From NCBI GenBank assembly GCA_934316545.1, contig CAKRDT010000022.1, positions 1-36,926 on the forward strand: DNA of 36,926 nucleotides, written 5' to 3'. The position numbers were made by a program, and so were the translations under genes. This document shows, piece after piece, positions 1 to 9,191 of this stretch. Position 1 is the stretch's first letter. Each line of letters starts with the position of its first letter. Source of the DNA: an uncultured Agathobacter sp. GTDB taxonomy: Bacteria > Bacillota > Clostridia > Lachnospirales > Lachnospiraceae. Below the pieces are notes generated by a model. The model did no database searches. It was not told where the DNA came from and saw only the letters and a program-made list of their open reading frames with translations.

Positions 1-34
1 TTCGCAAATTCAATGATTTTGTCTAAAATCGTGT

Positions 35-104
35 TCAGCGTAGAAGCCCGCCACCGGGTCAGCCCAGCCGGAGCACGTCGCCACAGGAGTTTCGCAATCG
101 CTTA
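35..104 (+). repeat. Left copy of a 70-bp GC-rich dispersed repeat
   Basis: This sequence matches the reverse complement of positions 36843-36912 at 67 of 70 positions. The differences are c/t at 54, t/c at 78 and t/a at 98. It is clearly richer in GC than its surroundings. It contains a short CCCG/CGGG hairpin, and its ends AGCG/CGCT could pair. The flanks 1-34 and 36913-36926 do not match each other. No transposase is present. It is probably one copy of a dispersed intergenic repeat. Confidence 0.85.
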
Positions 105-114
105 AATAAAAGAT

Positions 115-143
115 AAAAAAAAGGAACTTCAAAGAAGTTCCTT
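115..143 (-). terminator. Intrinsic terminator of tRNA-Gln
   Basis: Perfect 10-bp hairpin AAGGAACTTC/GAAGTTCCTT with a 3-nt loop (121-143). On the minus strand it is followed by a run of T. It lies directly after the tRNA-Gln 3' end. Confidence 0.9.
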
Positions 144-145
144 AG

Positions 146-217
146 CTGGCCCACAAGGATTCGAACCTTGAAATGACGGAGTCAGAGTCCGTTGCCTTAC
201 CATTTGGCGATGGGCCA
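146..217 (-). tRNA. tRNA-Gln (anticodon CTG)
   Basis: Minus-strand cloverleaf of 72 nt. The acceptor stem is TGGCCCA/TGGGCCA with discriminator G. The anticodon stem ACGGA/TCCGT encloses the loop CTCTGAC, giving anticodon CTG. The T-arm carries GGTTCGAATCC. The 3' CCA is not encoded (the DNA continues with CTA). A consensus promoter lies just upstream and a terminator just downstream, so it appears to be a single-gene transcript. Confidence 0.95.
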
Positions 218-237
218 TTGTTGTCTCAACAAATGGT

Positions 238-266
238 ATTATACATGGATACCCACTTTGTGTCAA
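238..266 (-). promoter_or_regulatory. Consensus SigA-type promoter for tRNA-Gln
   Basis: On the minus strand, -35 TTGACA (261-266) and -10 TATAAT (238-243) are separated by exactly 17 nt. Both hexamers are perfect. Transcription would begin a few bases before the tRNA 5' end at 217. Confidence 0.92.
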
Positions 267-274
267 CACTTTTA

Positions 275-298
275 TTCAAATTTTTTAAAAAATTTGAA
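275..298. terminator. 24-bp perfect AT palindrome over the yigZ stop codon
   Basis: TTCAAATTTTTT is followed directly by its reverse complement. The palindrome spans the last yigZ codons and the stop codon at 285-287, just upstream of the tRNA-Gln promoter. It may end yigZ transcription, but the stem has no GC-rich part, so this role is uncertain. Confidence 0.4.
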
Positions 299-944
299 CA
301 TCTTTGTCAATTACCGCATAAACACACGTATCGCCCCACTCCATACGCGCCGCGCCGTTTGTCTGCTCTACAATTTCCTTGTACAAAGAATCTTTCTGCC
401 CGATCGGCACGAGAATGGTAAGCACCACATCCGCCGCATACTCGGTCGCAAGGACTGCGGTCTTCTGCTGTCCAAACAAATACTGCAGCTTGCCAAGTCC
501 ATTATAATCAGTATGGATCACCAGCTTCTGCCCCGGTAGTTTCTCAATCAATCTGCTGGCCGCAAGTCCTGCCTGTGTAGCAGCCTGATACGCCCGCACC
601 AGACCTCCGGTTCCAAGGAGTACCCCTCCAAAATACCGCGTCACAACAACCGCAACATTCGTAATTCCTTCCCTGAGCAGTACGTCCAGCATCGGTCTGC
701 CCGCGGTCTGTGCCGGCTCTCCATCATCCGAACACCTCGTCAATTCCTGACGTTCTCCAATGACAAACGCAGAACAGTTATGTCTGGCATCCCAATATTT
801 CTTTTTCATTTCTGCAATAAATGTTGTCGCTTCCTCTTCCGATTCCACGGGGCGTACAGTGGCGATAAACCTCGATTTTTTCTCCGTTATCTCGCCTTCG
901 CCGCCCTCATATACAACACGATATCCCTCTGATGTCGTCTGCAT
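285..944 (-). CDS. yigZ: YigZ / IMPACT family protein
   Basis: 219 residues, the usual length for the YigZ/UPF0029 family. The N-terminal IMPACT domain shows KSRFIA near residue 23, the segment DARHNCSAFVIG, the acidic run DDGEPAQTAGRPML, and the glycine-rich VVTRYFGGVLLGTGGLVRAY. The C-terminal half fits the smaller ferredoxin-like DUF1949 domain. The family is related to eukaryotic IMPACT and is linked to translation, but the bacterial biochemical role is not settled. An AGGAG ribosome site precedes the ATG. It starts 24 nt after the stop of the penicillin-binding protein gene on the same strand, so the two are probably co-transcribed. Confidence 0.92.
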   Translation of the reverse strand: MQTTSEGYRVVYEGGEGEITEKKSRFIATVRPVESEEEATTFIAEMKKKYWDARHNCSAFVIGERQELTRCSDDGEPAQTAGRPMLDVLLREGITNVAVVVTRYFGGVLLGTGGLVRAYQAATQAGLAASRLIEKLPGQKLVIHTDYNGLGKLQYLFGQQKTAVLATEYAADVVLTILVPIGQKDSLYKEIVEQTNGAARMEWGDTCVYAVIDKDVQIF

Positions 945-968
945 GTCATTTCTCCTAAAAACCTGATA

Positions 969-3710
969 CTATGATCGATGCAGCTGAAGAAGCCACCGCC
1001 ATACACCGAAATTCATTAATGTCGGATCGGTCGACGAATCCTCCGATGCATTATCGTCCTGTGACGGATCATCTCCCGGTGCGTTCGGATCATCGGTATC
1101 TTCCGATGACGGCTCATCGGAATCCGTGTTATCATCCTCCTCCGGTTCGTTATCCGGCTCATCCGGAACATAGTTTTCATCATGAATGCTGCATATTTTA
1201 TTCATAAATTCTTCAGTCGCACAATATTCGTATTCCGGCGATCCGGGTTCTGCACCAAGAATAAACACCTTCGTCTCTACGTCCTCTGCCGGACAATACG
1301 GTCCTGCGATCTCTCCGGATTCTTTACAGATAGACAATGCCACATGCTTGTCGCAGGTCTCCGTCGGTGCGGTTCCTGCCGCAAAGTATTCCGTGTACTG
1401 TGATGATCCCCGTGGATCATTGCTGCACACATCCGGCTCCGGCAGCAGTCCGGACTTGGTGCAGACCGTTGCCTGCGTGATATCGGACGGTTTCGTAAAA
1501 TCCTTCGCCTCAAGATCCGCGTGAATCCGTTTCATCACGGATCTCCACAGATTCTTCGGATATCCGGTACTGAACTGCTTCGAATTATCATCATATCCAC
1601 CCCATACAACACAAGTATAGTATGGGGTAAATCCTGCAAAAAGTGCATCACGGTTGCTTGTCGTCGTGCCGGATTTACCCGCCTGTGCCATGCTTCCGCC
1701 AAAGTACGCACGCACACCGGTTCCACCGGTCATAACGTCCTTCATCGCATCGGTCAGAAGCCAGGCGGTGTCCTCCTTGATGACTCTGTGATGATCCTTC
1801 GACTTCGTATTGTCAAGGATCACATTTCCGTCATGATCCAGTACCTGCGTGTAAAAACTCGGTTCAATGTATTCCCCTTCGTTTGCAATCGCGGCATAGG
1901 CACCGGTCAGTTCCAGATTCGTCACACCCTGTGTTAATCCACCGAGGGAAAGACCTAGATTCTTGTCCGTATCCACAAGTGTTGAAAATCCGAAATTCTG
2001 TGCATATTGATAGCCCAAATCCACACCGATATCCTGCAAGGTCTTAACCGTCACGATATTCATGGATTTCGTGATTGCCTTGCGCAGATTGGTATATCCC
2101 TCGTATCGATGCGTATAATTATTATATTTCTTTGTTCCTACCGTAAAAGGTGCATCATCCTGTGTCGACGCAAGTGTCTTTCCTCCTGCATCAAGCGCCG
2201 GTGCGTAGCATGCGATAATCTTAAACGTAGATCCCGGCTGACGCGTTGTCTTTGTCGCACGGTTCCATGTACGGTTACCGGCCTTATCGCCTCGTCCACC
2301 AACGATTGCCTTAACCTCGCCTGTGCTCTGATCCATGATCGTCATCGCAACCTGCGGCTGCATTGTAATAAAAATGTATTCCGAATTTTCAACGATCGAA
2401 TCCCCTTTTTCGAGCACATCTTCCTCATACTGCGCAATCGCCGCGCGGCACTCATCCTCCGAATTATAATTGATCGAGAAATCCTGATTCTTTTTCTTTG
2501 CCTTGTAATAGGAAAGCATCGTCTGGTTCGTATAGGTCTTCATGGAGCCATCCGCTTTCTTTACCTGAAACGACAGGAAGAACGAATACTTCGTGCCAGC
2601 ATCATAATTATCCGGATTTAAGGCTTCCTCATCACAGATGTTCTGAATATCCAGATCCTGCGTAGACTTAATCGTAAGGCCACCCTGATAGATTGCCTTG
2701 TACGCATCACTCTCAGAATATCCTTTGATATTGACAAGATCATCAAACACATCATCGATGACCGAATCGACAAAATACGTGTTCATGGACGTTTGAACCA
2801 CATCATTATGCTCGGATATACGGCTATATACATCATCTGCCATCGCCTCATCATACTGCTCCTGCGAAATATATCCCTGACGCTTCATCGCATCAAGCAC
2901 ATCCTCACGTCTCGCTACATTCTTGTCCGGATGGAGAATCGGATTATATCCTGCGGGATTCTTGGTAATGCCGGCGATCACCGCACACTCGGAAAGCGAA
3001 AGTTCGGAAACATCCTTTCCAAAATAACGTTGTGCAGCGGCCTGCACGCCCAGTGTATTGCTTCCAAGGTTAATGGAATTCAGATAATTCTCGAGGATCC
3101 AATCTTTGTCATCAACTTTCTTTTCAAGTTCGACTGCAATATACATCTCCTGAATCTTACGTTGTACCTGACGCTCCATTTTTTCAAGCTTGGAGATTTT
3201 ACCTTCGTTCTCATTCGCCCACTGTTCGGTCAGTACATTGTTCTTGATCAGCTGCTGCGTAATGGTACTTGCACCCTGACTGAAATCCATCGCCTTGATA
3301 TCGGCCGCCAGTGCCCGGGCAATTCCTTTTAAATCGATTCCGTTATGCTGATAGAAACGCTCGTCCTCGATTGCCACAACCGCATGCTGCAGATTCTCCG
3401 GAATCTCGTCGAGTGTTACATACTGACGGTTCGATCCTTCCGCAACCAGTGTCGCGATCTCGCTTCCGTCACTTGCCAGAACCGTTGTGGAATATCCGGT
3501 CGGAATGACATCGATTTCGGAGATATCCGGCGCTGAAGCGAGGATTCCCTTAACAGCCCCGACACCGGTGCTGATGCCAACCACTCCTGCAACAATGATG
3601 CAGACGACAAATACCTTCCAGAATATGACAGCGCATTTCTTGCGGATCTTCGTCGGTTTATGATCAATTTCATGAGCCCGGCGATTCATCGCCGCTTTCC
3701 CGTAATTCAT
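969..3710 (-). CDS. Bifunctional class A penicillin-binding protein (PBP1A type)
   Basis: 913 residues. A basic cytoplasmic N-terminus is followed by one membrane segment (about 27-48). The GT51 glycosyltransferase domain carries catalytic EDERF (115-119) and GASTITQQL (147-155). The transpeptidase domain has the three penicillin-binding motifs STFK (494-497), SMN (549-551) and KSGT (679-682). It polymerises and crosslinks peptidoglycan outside the membrane. After the catalytic domain come a Cys-containing stretch (about 750-841) and a strongly acidic Asp/Glu/Ser/Pro tail (about 848-897). The protein ends with a short hydrophobic Trp/Leu segment. Start: ATG preceded by AGGGGG. yigZ follows closely downstream. 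ponA or mrcA would be a usual name, but the exact orthologue is not clear. Confidence 0.95.
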   Translation of the reverse strand: MNYGKAAMNRRAHEIDHKPTKIRKKCAVIFWKVFVVCIIVAGVVGISTGVGAVKGILASAPDISEIDVIPTGYSTTVLASDGSEIATLVAEGSNRQYVTLDEIPENLQHAVVAIEDERFYQHNGIDLKGIARALAADIKAMDFSQGASTITQQLIKNNVLTEQWANENEGKISKLEKMERQVQRKIQEMYIAVELEKKVDDKDWILENYLNSINLGSNTLGVQAAAQRYFGKDVSELSLSECAVIAGITKNPAGYNPILHPDKNVARREDVLDAMKRQGYISQEQYDEAMADDVYSRISEHNDVVQTSMNTYFVDSVIDDVFDDLVNIKGYSESDAYKAIYQGGLTIKSTQDLDIQNICDEEALNPDNYDAGTKYSFFLSFQVKKADGSMKTYTNQTMLSYYKAKKKNQDFSINYNSEDECRAAIAQYEEDVLEKGDSIVENSEYIFITMQPQVAMTIMDQSTGEVKAIVGGRGDKAGNRTWNRATKTTRQPGSTFKIIACYAPALDAGGKTLASTQDDAPFTVGTKKYNNYTHRYEGYTNLRKAITKSMNIVTVKTLQDIGVDLGYQYAQNFGFSTLVDTDKNLGLSLGGLTQGVTNLELTGAYAAIANEGEYIEPSFYTQVLDHDGNVILDNTKSKDHHRVIKEDTAWLLTDAMKDVMTGGTGVRAYFGGSMAQAGKSGTTTSNRDALFAGFTPYYTCVVWGGYDDNSKQFSTGYPKNLWRSVMKRIHADLEAKDFTKPSDITQATVCTKSGLLPEPDVCSNDPRGSSQYTEYFAAGTAPTETCDKHVALSICKESGEIAGPYCPAEDVETKVFILGAEPGSPEYEYCATEEFMNKICSIHDENYVPDEPDNEPEEDDNTDSDEPSSEDTDDPNAPGDDPSQDDNASEDSSTDPTLMNFGVWRWLLQLHRS

Positions 3711-3796
3711 ATTAGCCCCCTACTGTTCTAAAATAGATTATAACCTTTTATATTATACCAAAGAAAAGATATTATAGGAAGCAAATTTTTCCGACA

Positions 3797-3824
3797 AAAA
3801 GTCCCGGCATTCGCCGGGACTTTT
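3797..3824 (-). terminator. Intrinsic terminator after the ammonium transporter gene
   Basis: Perfect 12-bp stem AAAAGTCCCGGC/GCCGGGACTTTT with loop ATTC. It lies between the end of amt (3889) and the start of the penicillin-binding protein gene (3710), both on the minus strand. The stem carries A/T runs on both sides, so it would also work on the plus strand. Confidence 0.85.
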
Positions 3825-3859
3825 CTGTTGATGTATACTAAAACTAAGGGGATTAGATT

Positions 3860-3884
3860 CACTAATCTAACCATTAGATTAGTG
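3860..3884. repeat. 11-bp inverted repeat just after the amt stop codon
   Basis: CACTAATCTAA and TTAGATTAGTG form a perfect 11-bp hairpin with a 3-nt loop, four bases past the amt stop codon. It has no T-run. It may protect the mRNA 3' end or help the terminator downstream of it; the function is not shown. Confidence 0.5.
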
Positions 3885-3888
3885 CGAA

Positions 3889-5637
3889 TTATTCAACATC
3901 CTGTAATGCATCCATATCCTCTTCACCGGTACGGATCTTAACAACCTTGGCAACATCATATACAAAGATCTTGCCATCTCCGATATGTCCGGTGTACAGT
4001 GCTTTCTTTGCAGCTTCTACTACGCTGTCTACTGGGATCTTGCTTACTACGACCTCAACCTTAATCTTCGGAAGAAGTGTTGCATCGACCTCAGCTCCAC
4101 GATAACGCTCGCCGGATCCCTTCTGGATACCGCAACCCATAACCTGTGTACAGGTCATACCGGTTACACCGAGATCGTTCATTGCCTTCTTCAAATGGTC
4201 ATAACGCGAAAGCTTTGCGATAATAACAACCTTGTACATACCGGTTACGTCCTTTGGCACTGCGGATACTACCTTGACAGCGGCATCTTTCTTTACCTGG
4301 GAAGCCTCTGCATATTCCGGAGTTCCAAGGTCTGTGTTCTCGTTAATATCCATCATCATTGTGTTAGAAACATCCATGATCGAGAAGCCTGAATATGCGG
4401 ATGCAAGACCATGCTCCATAGAATCAAGACCTACAATTTCTTCTTCCTCTGTTACACGAAGACCGATTGTTTTCTTAATGATCGTAAATGCAATTGTAAT
4501 GGTGATTGCTGCCCATGCTGCTACGGTTACAAAACCGAGTAACTGAATTCCAAGCTGCTTGAATCCGCCACCGTAGAAAAGTCCTACTACGGAATCATTT
4601 CCCGGAACCGATGTTGTTGCAAATAAACCAACAGCGATCGTTCCCCAGATACCATTCATCATATGTACGGCTACTGCACCAACCGGGTCATCAACATGGA
4701 GCTTATAGTCAAGAAGCCATACCCCGAATACAACGAGAAGTCCTGCTACAAGACCAATGATGATTGCTCCGAGACAATCCGTTACATCACAAGGAGCGGT
4801 AATTGCCACAAGTCCGGCAAGGGAAGCATTCAGACACATGGATACATCCGGCTTGCCATATTTAATCCATGTAAAGATCATACAGGTTACAGTTGCTACT
4901 GCAGGTGCTACGGTTGTTGTAAGGAAAACGCTTGCAAGCTGTGGTCCCGTTTTACATGCAGCACCGTTAAATCCATACCAGCCAAACCAGAGGATAAATA
5001 CACCAAGCGCTCCAATCGGAAGGTTATGTCCAGGAAACGCATTGACTTTAGTGATCTTTCCTGATTTGTCTTTTGTAAACTTGCCGATACGCGGTCCGAG
5101 CATTGCAGCTCCGATCAATGCGGAAATACCACCAACCATATGGATGGCACAGGAACCTGCAAAATCATGGAATCCAAGCTGTGACAACCAGCCGCCGCCC
5201 CAGATCCAATGTGCCTCGATCGGGTAGATGAGTGCAGAAATGACTGCGGAATAAATACAATACGATAAGAATTTTGTTCTCTCAGCCATAGCACCGGATA
5301 CGATGGTTGCTGTGGTTGCACAGAATACTAAGTTAAATACAAAATTTGAAAAATCAAAATTTGAATACGCTGTAAAAATATCAAATCCTGGTTTTCCGAT
5401 AAATCCAAGGATATCCTCTCCCAGCAGGAAAGAAAAACCGATCAGAATAAATACGACAGTACCGATACAAAAGTCCATCAGGTTCTTCATAATGATGTTG
5501 CCTGCATTCTTCGCTCTCGTAAAACCTGTCTCTACCATTGCAAATCCGGCCTGCATCCAGAATACCAGTGCAGCTCCGATCAGAAACCATATTCCGAATA
5601 TGTTTTCATTAATAAAATCCATAACTTGTTGTTCCAT
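3889..5637 (-). CDS. amt: Ammonium transporter fused to a C-terminal PII (GlnB/GlnK) domain
   Basis: 582 residues. Residues about 12-410 are a full Amt channel with about 11 hydrophobic segments and both pore histidines, H166 (in AIHMVGG) and H325 (in AVHMMNG). A linker of about 50 residues leads to a PII domain (467-575). It has the T-loop GCGIQKGSGERYRGAE (501-516), then LPKIKVEVVV, the B-loop motif HIGDGKIFV (551-559) and the C-terminal RTGEE. In ordinary PII proteins a residue at the T-loop tip is Tyr51, the uridylylation site; here the aligned residue is Val517. Free GlnK normally plugs Amt trimers, so the fusion would keep the regulator tethered, sensing ATP/ADP and 2-oxoglutarate without uridylylation (inference). 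Start: ATG with AGGAGG upstream. It follows glnA on the same strand across a terminator-like hairpin. Confidence 0.95.
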   Translation of the reverse strand: MEQQVMDFINENIFGIWFLIGAALVFWMQAGFAMVETGFTRAKNAGNIIMKNLMDFCIGTVVFILIGFSFLLGEDILGFIGKPGFDIFTAYSNFDFSNFVFNLVFCATTATIVSGAMAERTKFLSYCIYSAVISALIYPIEAHWIWGGGWLSQLGFHDFAGSCAIHMVGGISALIGAAMLGPRIGKFTKDKSGKITKVNAFPGHNLPIGALGVFILWFGWYGFNGAACKTGPQLASVFLTTTVAPAVATVTCMIFTWIKYGKPDVSMCLNASLAGLVAITAPCDVTDCLGAIIIGLVAGLLVVFGVWLLDYKLHVDDPVGAVAVHMMNGIWGTIAVGLFATTSVPGNDSVVGLFYGGGFKQLGIQLLGFVTVAAWAAITITIAFTIIKKTIGLRVTEEEEIVGLDSMEHGLASAYSGFSIMDVSNTMMMDINENTDLGTPEYAEASQVKKDAAVKVVSAVPKDVTGMYKVVIIAKLSRYDHLKKAMNDLGVTGMTCTQVMGCGIQKGSGERYRGAEVDATLLPKIKVEVVVSKIPVDSVVEAAKKALYTGHIGDGKIFVYDVAKVVKIRTGEEDMDALQDVE

Positions 5638-5727
5638 AATTCTACCTCCTTAGTTTTCAAACCAAACATCTCCGTCTGGTTTTTCCCTTATCTATCTGCT
5701 TTCGCACCTTGACTACTTGCATAAAAA

Positions 5728-5777
5728 AAGACACTTCTCCCGTACTCCACAGCTTTGTGGCTCGAAAAAAGTGTCTT
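5728..5777 (-). terminator. Terminator or attenuator between glnA and amt, with an internal hairpin
   Basis: On the minus strand, AAGACACTT pairs with AAGTGTCTT and a T-run follows. The large loop contains a smaller hairpin, CCAC/GTGG (5747-5760), with hexaloop AAAGCU. The structure lies about 90 nt upstream of the amt ATG. It may only end glnA transcription. Since glnA and amt serve one pathway, conditional read-through is possible. The hexaloop fits the A-x-x-G-x-x pattern of ANTAR-protein targets, but a second such hairpin is not evident. Confidence 0.7.
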
Positions 5778-5806
5778 ATTATTTTTATGTATAATTACTT
5801 TTCCAA

Positions 5807-7924
5807 TTATACTTCGAAGATCAGATCTCCGTAAGATGGCATTGGCCATAAATCCTTATCAACGATCATCTCAAGCTTATCAACCGGTGCACGAAGTGCA
5901 TCCATAGCAGTCTTAACAGTATCTCTGTAGTAAGCAGCCTGCTCAGCTCCTTCTGCCATCTTGCCGCCCTGTTCGGTTACTTCCTGTAACTTAGAGAGTG
6001 CAACCTTAGTCTCGGAAAGAAGTGCAGATGTCTCTGTGAGAAGTTCTGTCTGAACGCTTACATCTGCATCCGGGCAAGCGCCCTTAACGGTTCCGAGTGA
6101 TGTTCCAAGCTCGGTTGTATATTTGATAACCGCCGGAATGATCTGCTTTCCTGCGATATCGATCATTGCCTTTGCCTCGATATTGATTGTCTTAGCATAA
6201 GTCTCATACTCGATCTCCACACGGGACTCAAGCTCTGGCTTTGTGAATACACCGAACTTCTCAAATGCTGCAACGGATTCCGGAGCAATATAAGCAGGGA
6301 TTGCATCCACCATAGACTTGATGTTTGGAAGTCCACGCTTTGTAGCTTCCTCAACCCACTCATCGGAATATCCGTTTCCGTTGAATACGATTCTCTGATG
6401 GTCGACTGCATATTGCTTAATGAGATCATGTACAGCCAGTTCAAAATCATCTGCTTTTTCAAGCACATCACAAGCCTCAGAGAATGCCTCAGCTACGATT
6501 GTATTTAATACGATATTTGCCTGTGCTACCGAATCCTGAGATCCAACCATACGGAACTCAAATTTATTACCTGTGAATGCAAACGGTGATGTACGGTTAC
6601 GATCGGTTGCATCCTTCATGAAATCCGGAATCGTCTTGACGCCGGTTTCCAGCTTTCCACCCTTTAAACTGTGAGTCGCAGTACCGGTCGAGATCAACTG
6701 ATTCAGCACATCGCCAAGCTGATCTCCTAAATATACGGAAAGAATTGCAGGTGGTGCCTCGTTGGCTCCTAATCTGTGATCGTTTCCTACATCTGCAGCT
6801 GCCGCGCGAAGAAGTGCTGCATGATTGTCAACTGCCTTTAAGATACAGGTAAGTACCAGTAAGAACTGTACATTCTCGTGTGGTGTTTTGCCAGGCTCCA
6901 GTAAGTTGATTCCATCATCCGTTGTGATAGACCAGTTATCGTGTTTACCGGATCCGTTCACACCTGCGAATGGTTTCTCATGAAGTAAGCACTGTAATCC
7001 ATGACGTCCGGCAACTTTCTTTAATGTCTCCATGATCAACTGGTTGTGATCAACCGCTACGTTACACTCTGCATAGATTGGAGCCAACTCATGCTGTGCC
7101 GGAGCAACCTCGTTATGCTGTGTCTTGGCTGATACACCGAGCTTCCAGAGTTCTTTGTTTACATCTCTCATGTAAGCTGCGATTCTCTCTCTGATAGCTC
7201 CGAAGTAATGGTCATCCATCTCCTGTCCCTTCGGAGGCATTGCACCGAAAAGTGTACGACCTGTGAAGATGAGATCCTTACGCTGTAAGTACTTCTCACG
7301 ATCTACAATGAAGTACTCCTGCTCAGGTCCGACAGAAGGTGTTACCTTCTTGGATGTTGTATTTCCAAATAATCTTAATAAGCGAATTGACTGTGTATCA
7401 ATTGCTTCCATGGAACGAAGAAGCGGTGTCTTCTGATCCAAAGCTTCACCTGTGTAGGAACAGAAAGCGGTAGGAATGCAAAGTGTTGCACCTGCTGCAT
7501 CCTGACGAACGAATGCCGGTGAAGTACAATCCCACGCTGTATAACCTCTTGCCTCAAATGTTGCACGAAGTCCACCAGATGGGAAAGAAGAAGCGTCCGG
7601 CTCACCTTTGATCAGTTCCTTGCCGGAGAAGCTCATCAGAACCTTGCCGTTTGGCATCGGTGCTGTAATAAAGGAATCATGCTTCTCAGCGGTAACACCG
7701 GTCAGTGGCTGGAACCAATGTGTATAATGTGTTGCACCTTTTTCGATGGCCCACTCCTTCATCTCATGGGCAACGACATCTGCTGTCTCAAGGTCTAATT
7801 CCTTGCCCTCCTCCATTACTTCATGGAGTTTCTTGTACACTTTCTTAGGAAGACGTTCCTGCATTACCGCATCGTTGAATACGTTTTCCCCGAAAATGTC
7901 TGCGACGTTATAATATTCACTCAT
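5807..7924 (-). CDS. glnA: Type III glutamine synthetase (GlnN family)
   Basis: About 705 residues, the large size typical of type III glutamine synthetases and much longer than type I. It makes glutamine from glutamate, ammonium and ATP in the cytoplasm. Visible motifs are [20 protein letters not shown] near the N-terminus, [21 protein letters not shown], the ATP-binding [11 protein letters not shown], and [15 protein letters not shown]. The reading frame can be extended to a TTG at 7954. The ATG at 7924 is preferred because it has AAAGGATG a few bases upstream and gives the family-like start [12 protein letters not shown]. The amt-PII gene follows on the same strand, so uptake and assimilation of ammonium are grouped. 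Confidence 0.95.
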   Translation of the reverse strand: MSEYYNVADIFGENVFNDAVMQERLPKKVYKKLHEVMEEGKELDLETADVVAHEMKEWAIEKGATHYTHWFQPLTGVTAEKHDSFITAPMPNGKVLMSFSGKELIKGEPDASSFPSGGLRATFEARGYTAWDCTSPAFVRQDAAGATLCIPTAFCSYTGEALDQKTPLLRSMEAIDTQSIRLLRLFGNTTSKKVTPSVGPEQEYFIVDREKYLQRKDLIFTGRTLFGAMPPKGQEMDDHYFGAIRERIAAYMRDVNKELWKLGVSAKTQHNEVAPAQHELAPIYAECNVAVDHNQLIMETLKKVAGRHGLQCLLHEKPFAGVNGSGKHDNWSITTDDGINLLEPGKTPHENVQFLLVLTCILKAVDNHAALLRAAAADVGNDHRLGANEAPPAILSVYLGDQLGDVLNQLISTGTATHSLKGGKLETGVKTIPDFMKDATDRNRTSPFAFTGNKFEFRMVGSQDSVAQANIVLNTIVAEAFSEACDVLEKADDFELAVHDLIKQYAVDHQRIVFNGNGYSDEWVEEATKRGLPNIKSMVDAIPAYIAPESVAAFEKFGVFTKPELESRVEIEYETYAKTINIEAKAMIDIAGKQIIPAVIKYTTELGTSLGTVKGACPDADVSVQTELLTETSALLSETKVALSKLQEVTEQGGKMAEGAEQAAYYRDTVKTAMDALRAPVDKLEMIVDKDLWPMPSYGDLIFEV

Positions 7925-8010
7925 TTTCCCAACATCCTTTCTTTCCACAACCAATCCCCTTGATTGTTCTCTTAATTTTCATACGAGGTCACACATCTTT
8001 TTACTAAAAA

Positions 8011-8040
8011 AGGGCATTCCAAGCCTAGTTGGAACGCCCT
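8011..8040 (-). terminator. Terminator hairpin in the glnA leader (possible attenuator)
   Basis: In minus-strand RNA, a 12-bp stem AGGGCGUUCCAA/UUGGAAUGCCCU closes hexaloop CUAGGC and is followed by six U. One pair is G-U in minus-strand RNA but would be A-C on the plus strand, so it acts on minus-strand transcripts. It lies between the likely glnA promoter (8070-8098) and the glnA start (7924). fba already has its own terminator upstream. This makes premature termination control of glnA plausible; no ligand or protein site was recognised. Confidence 0.7.
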
Positions 8041-8069
8041 CGTTCATGTCTCATATGATTTCTGAAACT

Positions 8070-8098
8070 AAGATAACTCTTTCCAAACCAAAATGCAA
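8070..8098 (-). promoter_or_regulatory. Likely glnA promoter
   Basis: On the minus strand, -35 TTGCAT (8093-8098) and -10 TATCTT (8070-8075) are 17 nt apart. It sits downstream of the fba terminator and upstream of the leader hairpin. The predicted leader is about 140 nt. The rest of the glnA-fba gap (8099-8228) is AT-rich and shows no gene. Confidence 0.6.
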
Positions 8099-8228
8099 CC
8101 ATTTTTTTGAAATTTAATTAGTTTTATCTAATTTGTCTATTTTTGTTGTATTTTCTGATTTTTTTTGTATGTTTTCAATAAAATGCCACGATTTATACTT
8201 GATAGTGCCATTTATATGTAAAAAATAA

Positions 8229-8252
8229 GGGAAGCACCCCTTGGTGCTTCCC
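8229..8252 (-). terminator. Intrinsic terminator of fba
   Basis: Perfect 10-bp stem GGGAAGCACC/GGTGCTTCCC with a 4-nt loop, followed on the minus strand by TTATTTTTT. It lies 12 nt after the fba stop codon. Confidence 0.93.
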
Positions 8253-8264
8253 AATATATTTCGA

Positions 8265-9131
8265 TTATTCAGCTTTTCCAACAGAACCGAACAGTTCCAT
8301 CTTCTCCTTAACAGTAGCCTTGATAGCATCTGCACCAGGAGCAAGCAGCTTACGAGGATCAAATCCCTTGCCCTCTAAGTCCTTACCAGCCTCAATGTAT
8401 TTACGTGTAGCATCTGCAAATGATAACTGGCACTCTGTGTTAACGTTGATCTTGGATACGCCAAGAGAGATTGCCTTCTTGATCATATCAGCCGGGATAC
8501 CTGTACCACCGTGAAGAACTAATGGCATCTCGCCGGTCTTAGCCTGAATTGCATCAAGTGTCTCGAAGCTGAGTCCCTGCCAGTTTGCAGGATACTTTCC
8601 ATGGATGTTACCGATTCCGGCAGCAAGCATGTCTACACCAAGATCAGCAATTGTCTTGCACTCGTCAGGATCAGCGCACTCGCCCATACCAACAACACCG
8701 TCTTCCTCACCACCGATAGAACCAACTTCACACTCAATCGAAAGTCCTAAGTTGTGAGCAACGTTTACTAACTCTGTAGATTTAGCAAGGTTCTCCTCGA
8801 ATGGATAGTGAGAACCATCGAACATGATGGATGTGAATCCAGCCTTAATACACTTATAGCATCCTTCGTATGTTCCATGATCTAAGTGAAGAGCTACAGG
8901 AACTGTGATTCCAAGTTCCTTATCCATAGCCTTAACCATAGCAGCTACTGTACCGAAACCTGTCATATACTTTCCGGCTCCCTCAGATACACCAAGGATT
9001 ACAGGGCTCTTAAGTTCCTCAGCTGTAAGAAGAATGGACTTTGTCCACTCTAAGTTATTGATATTGAACTGACCAACTGCATAGTGGCCTGCTTTTGCTT
9101 TCTTAAGCATTTCTGTTGCAGATACTAACAT
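8265..9131 (-). CDS. fba: Class II fructose-1,6-bisphosphate aldolase
   Basis: 288 residues, full length. It cleaves fructose-1,6-bisphosphate to dihydroxyacetone phosphate and glyceraldehyde-3-phosphate in glycolysis. The class II metal and catalytic motifs are visible: ALHLDHGT, MFDGSHYPFEEN, the ligand segment GIGNIHGKYP, LHGGTGIP, and the phosphate-binding KINVNTE. The start ATG has AGGAGG nearby. A TATAAT on the minus strand (9165-9170) can serve as -10. Just above it lies a palindrome resembling a Rex site. It is probably transcribed on its own, since it ends in a strong terminator. Confidence 0.96.
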   Translation of the reverse strand: MLVSATEMLKKAKAGHYAVGQFNINNLEWTKSILLTAEELKSPVILGVSEGAGKYMTGFGTVAAMVKAMDKELGITVPVALHLDHGTYEGCYKCIKAGFTSIMFDGSHYPFEENLAKSTELVNVAHNLGLSIECEVGSIGGEEDGVVGMGECADPDECKTIADLGVDMLAAGIGNIHGKYPANWQGLSFETLDAIQAKTGEMPLVLHGGTGIPADMIKKAISLGVSKINVNTECQLSFADATRKYIEAGKDLEGKGFDPRKLLAPGADAIKATVKEKMELFGSVGKAE

Positions 9132-9191
9132 TTGAATATCCTCCTAATCTCATAAGTTATCTTGATTATATTACATAATCCGCCAAAAATA

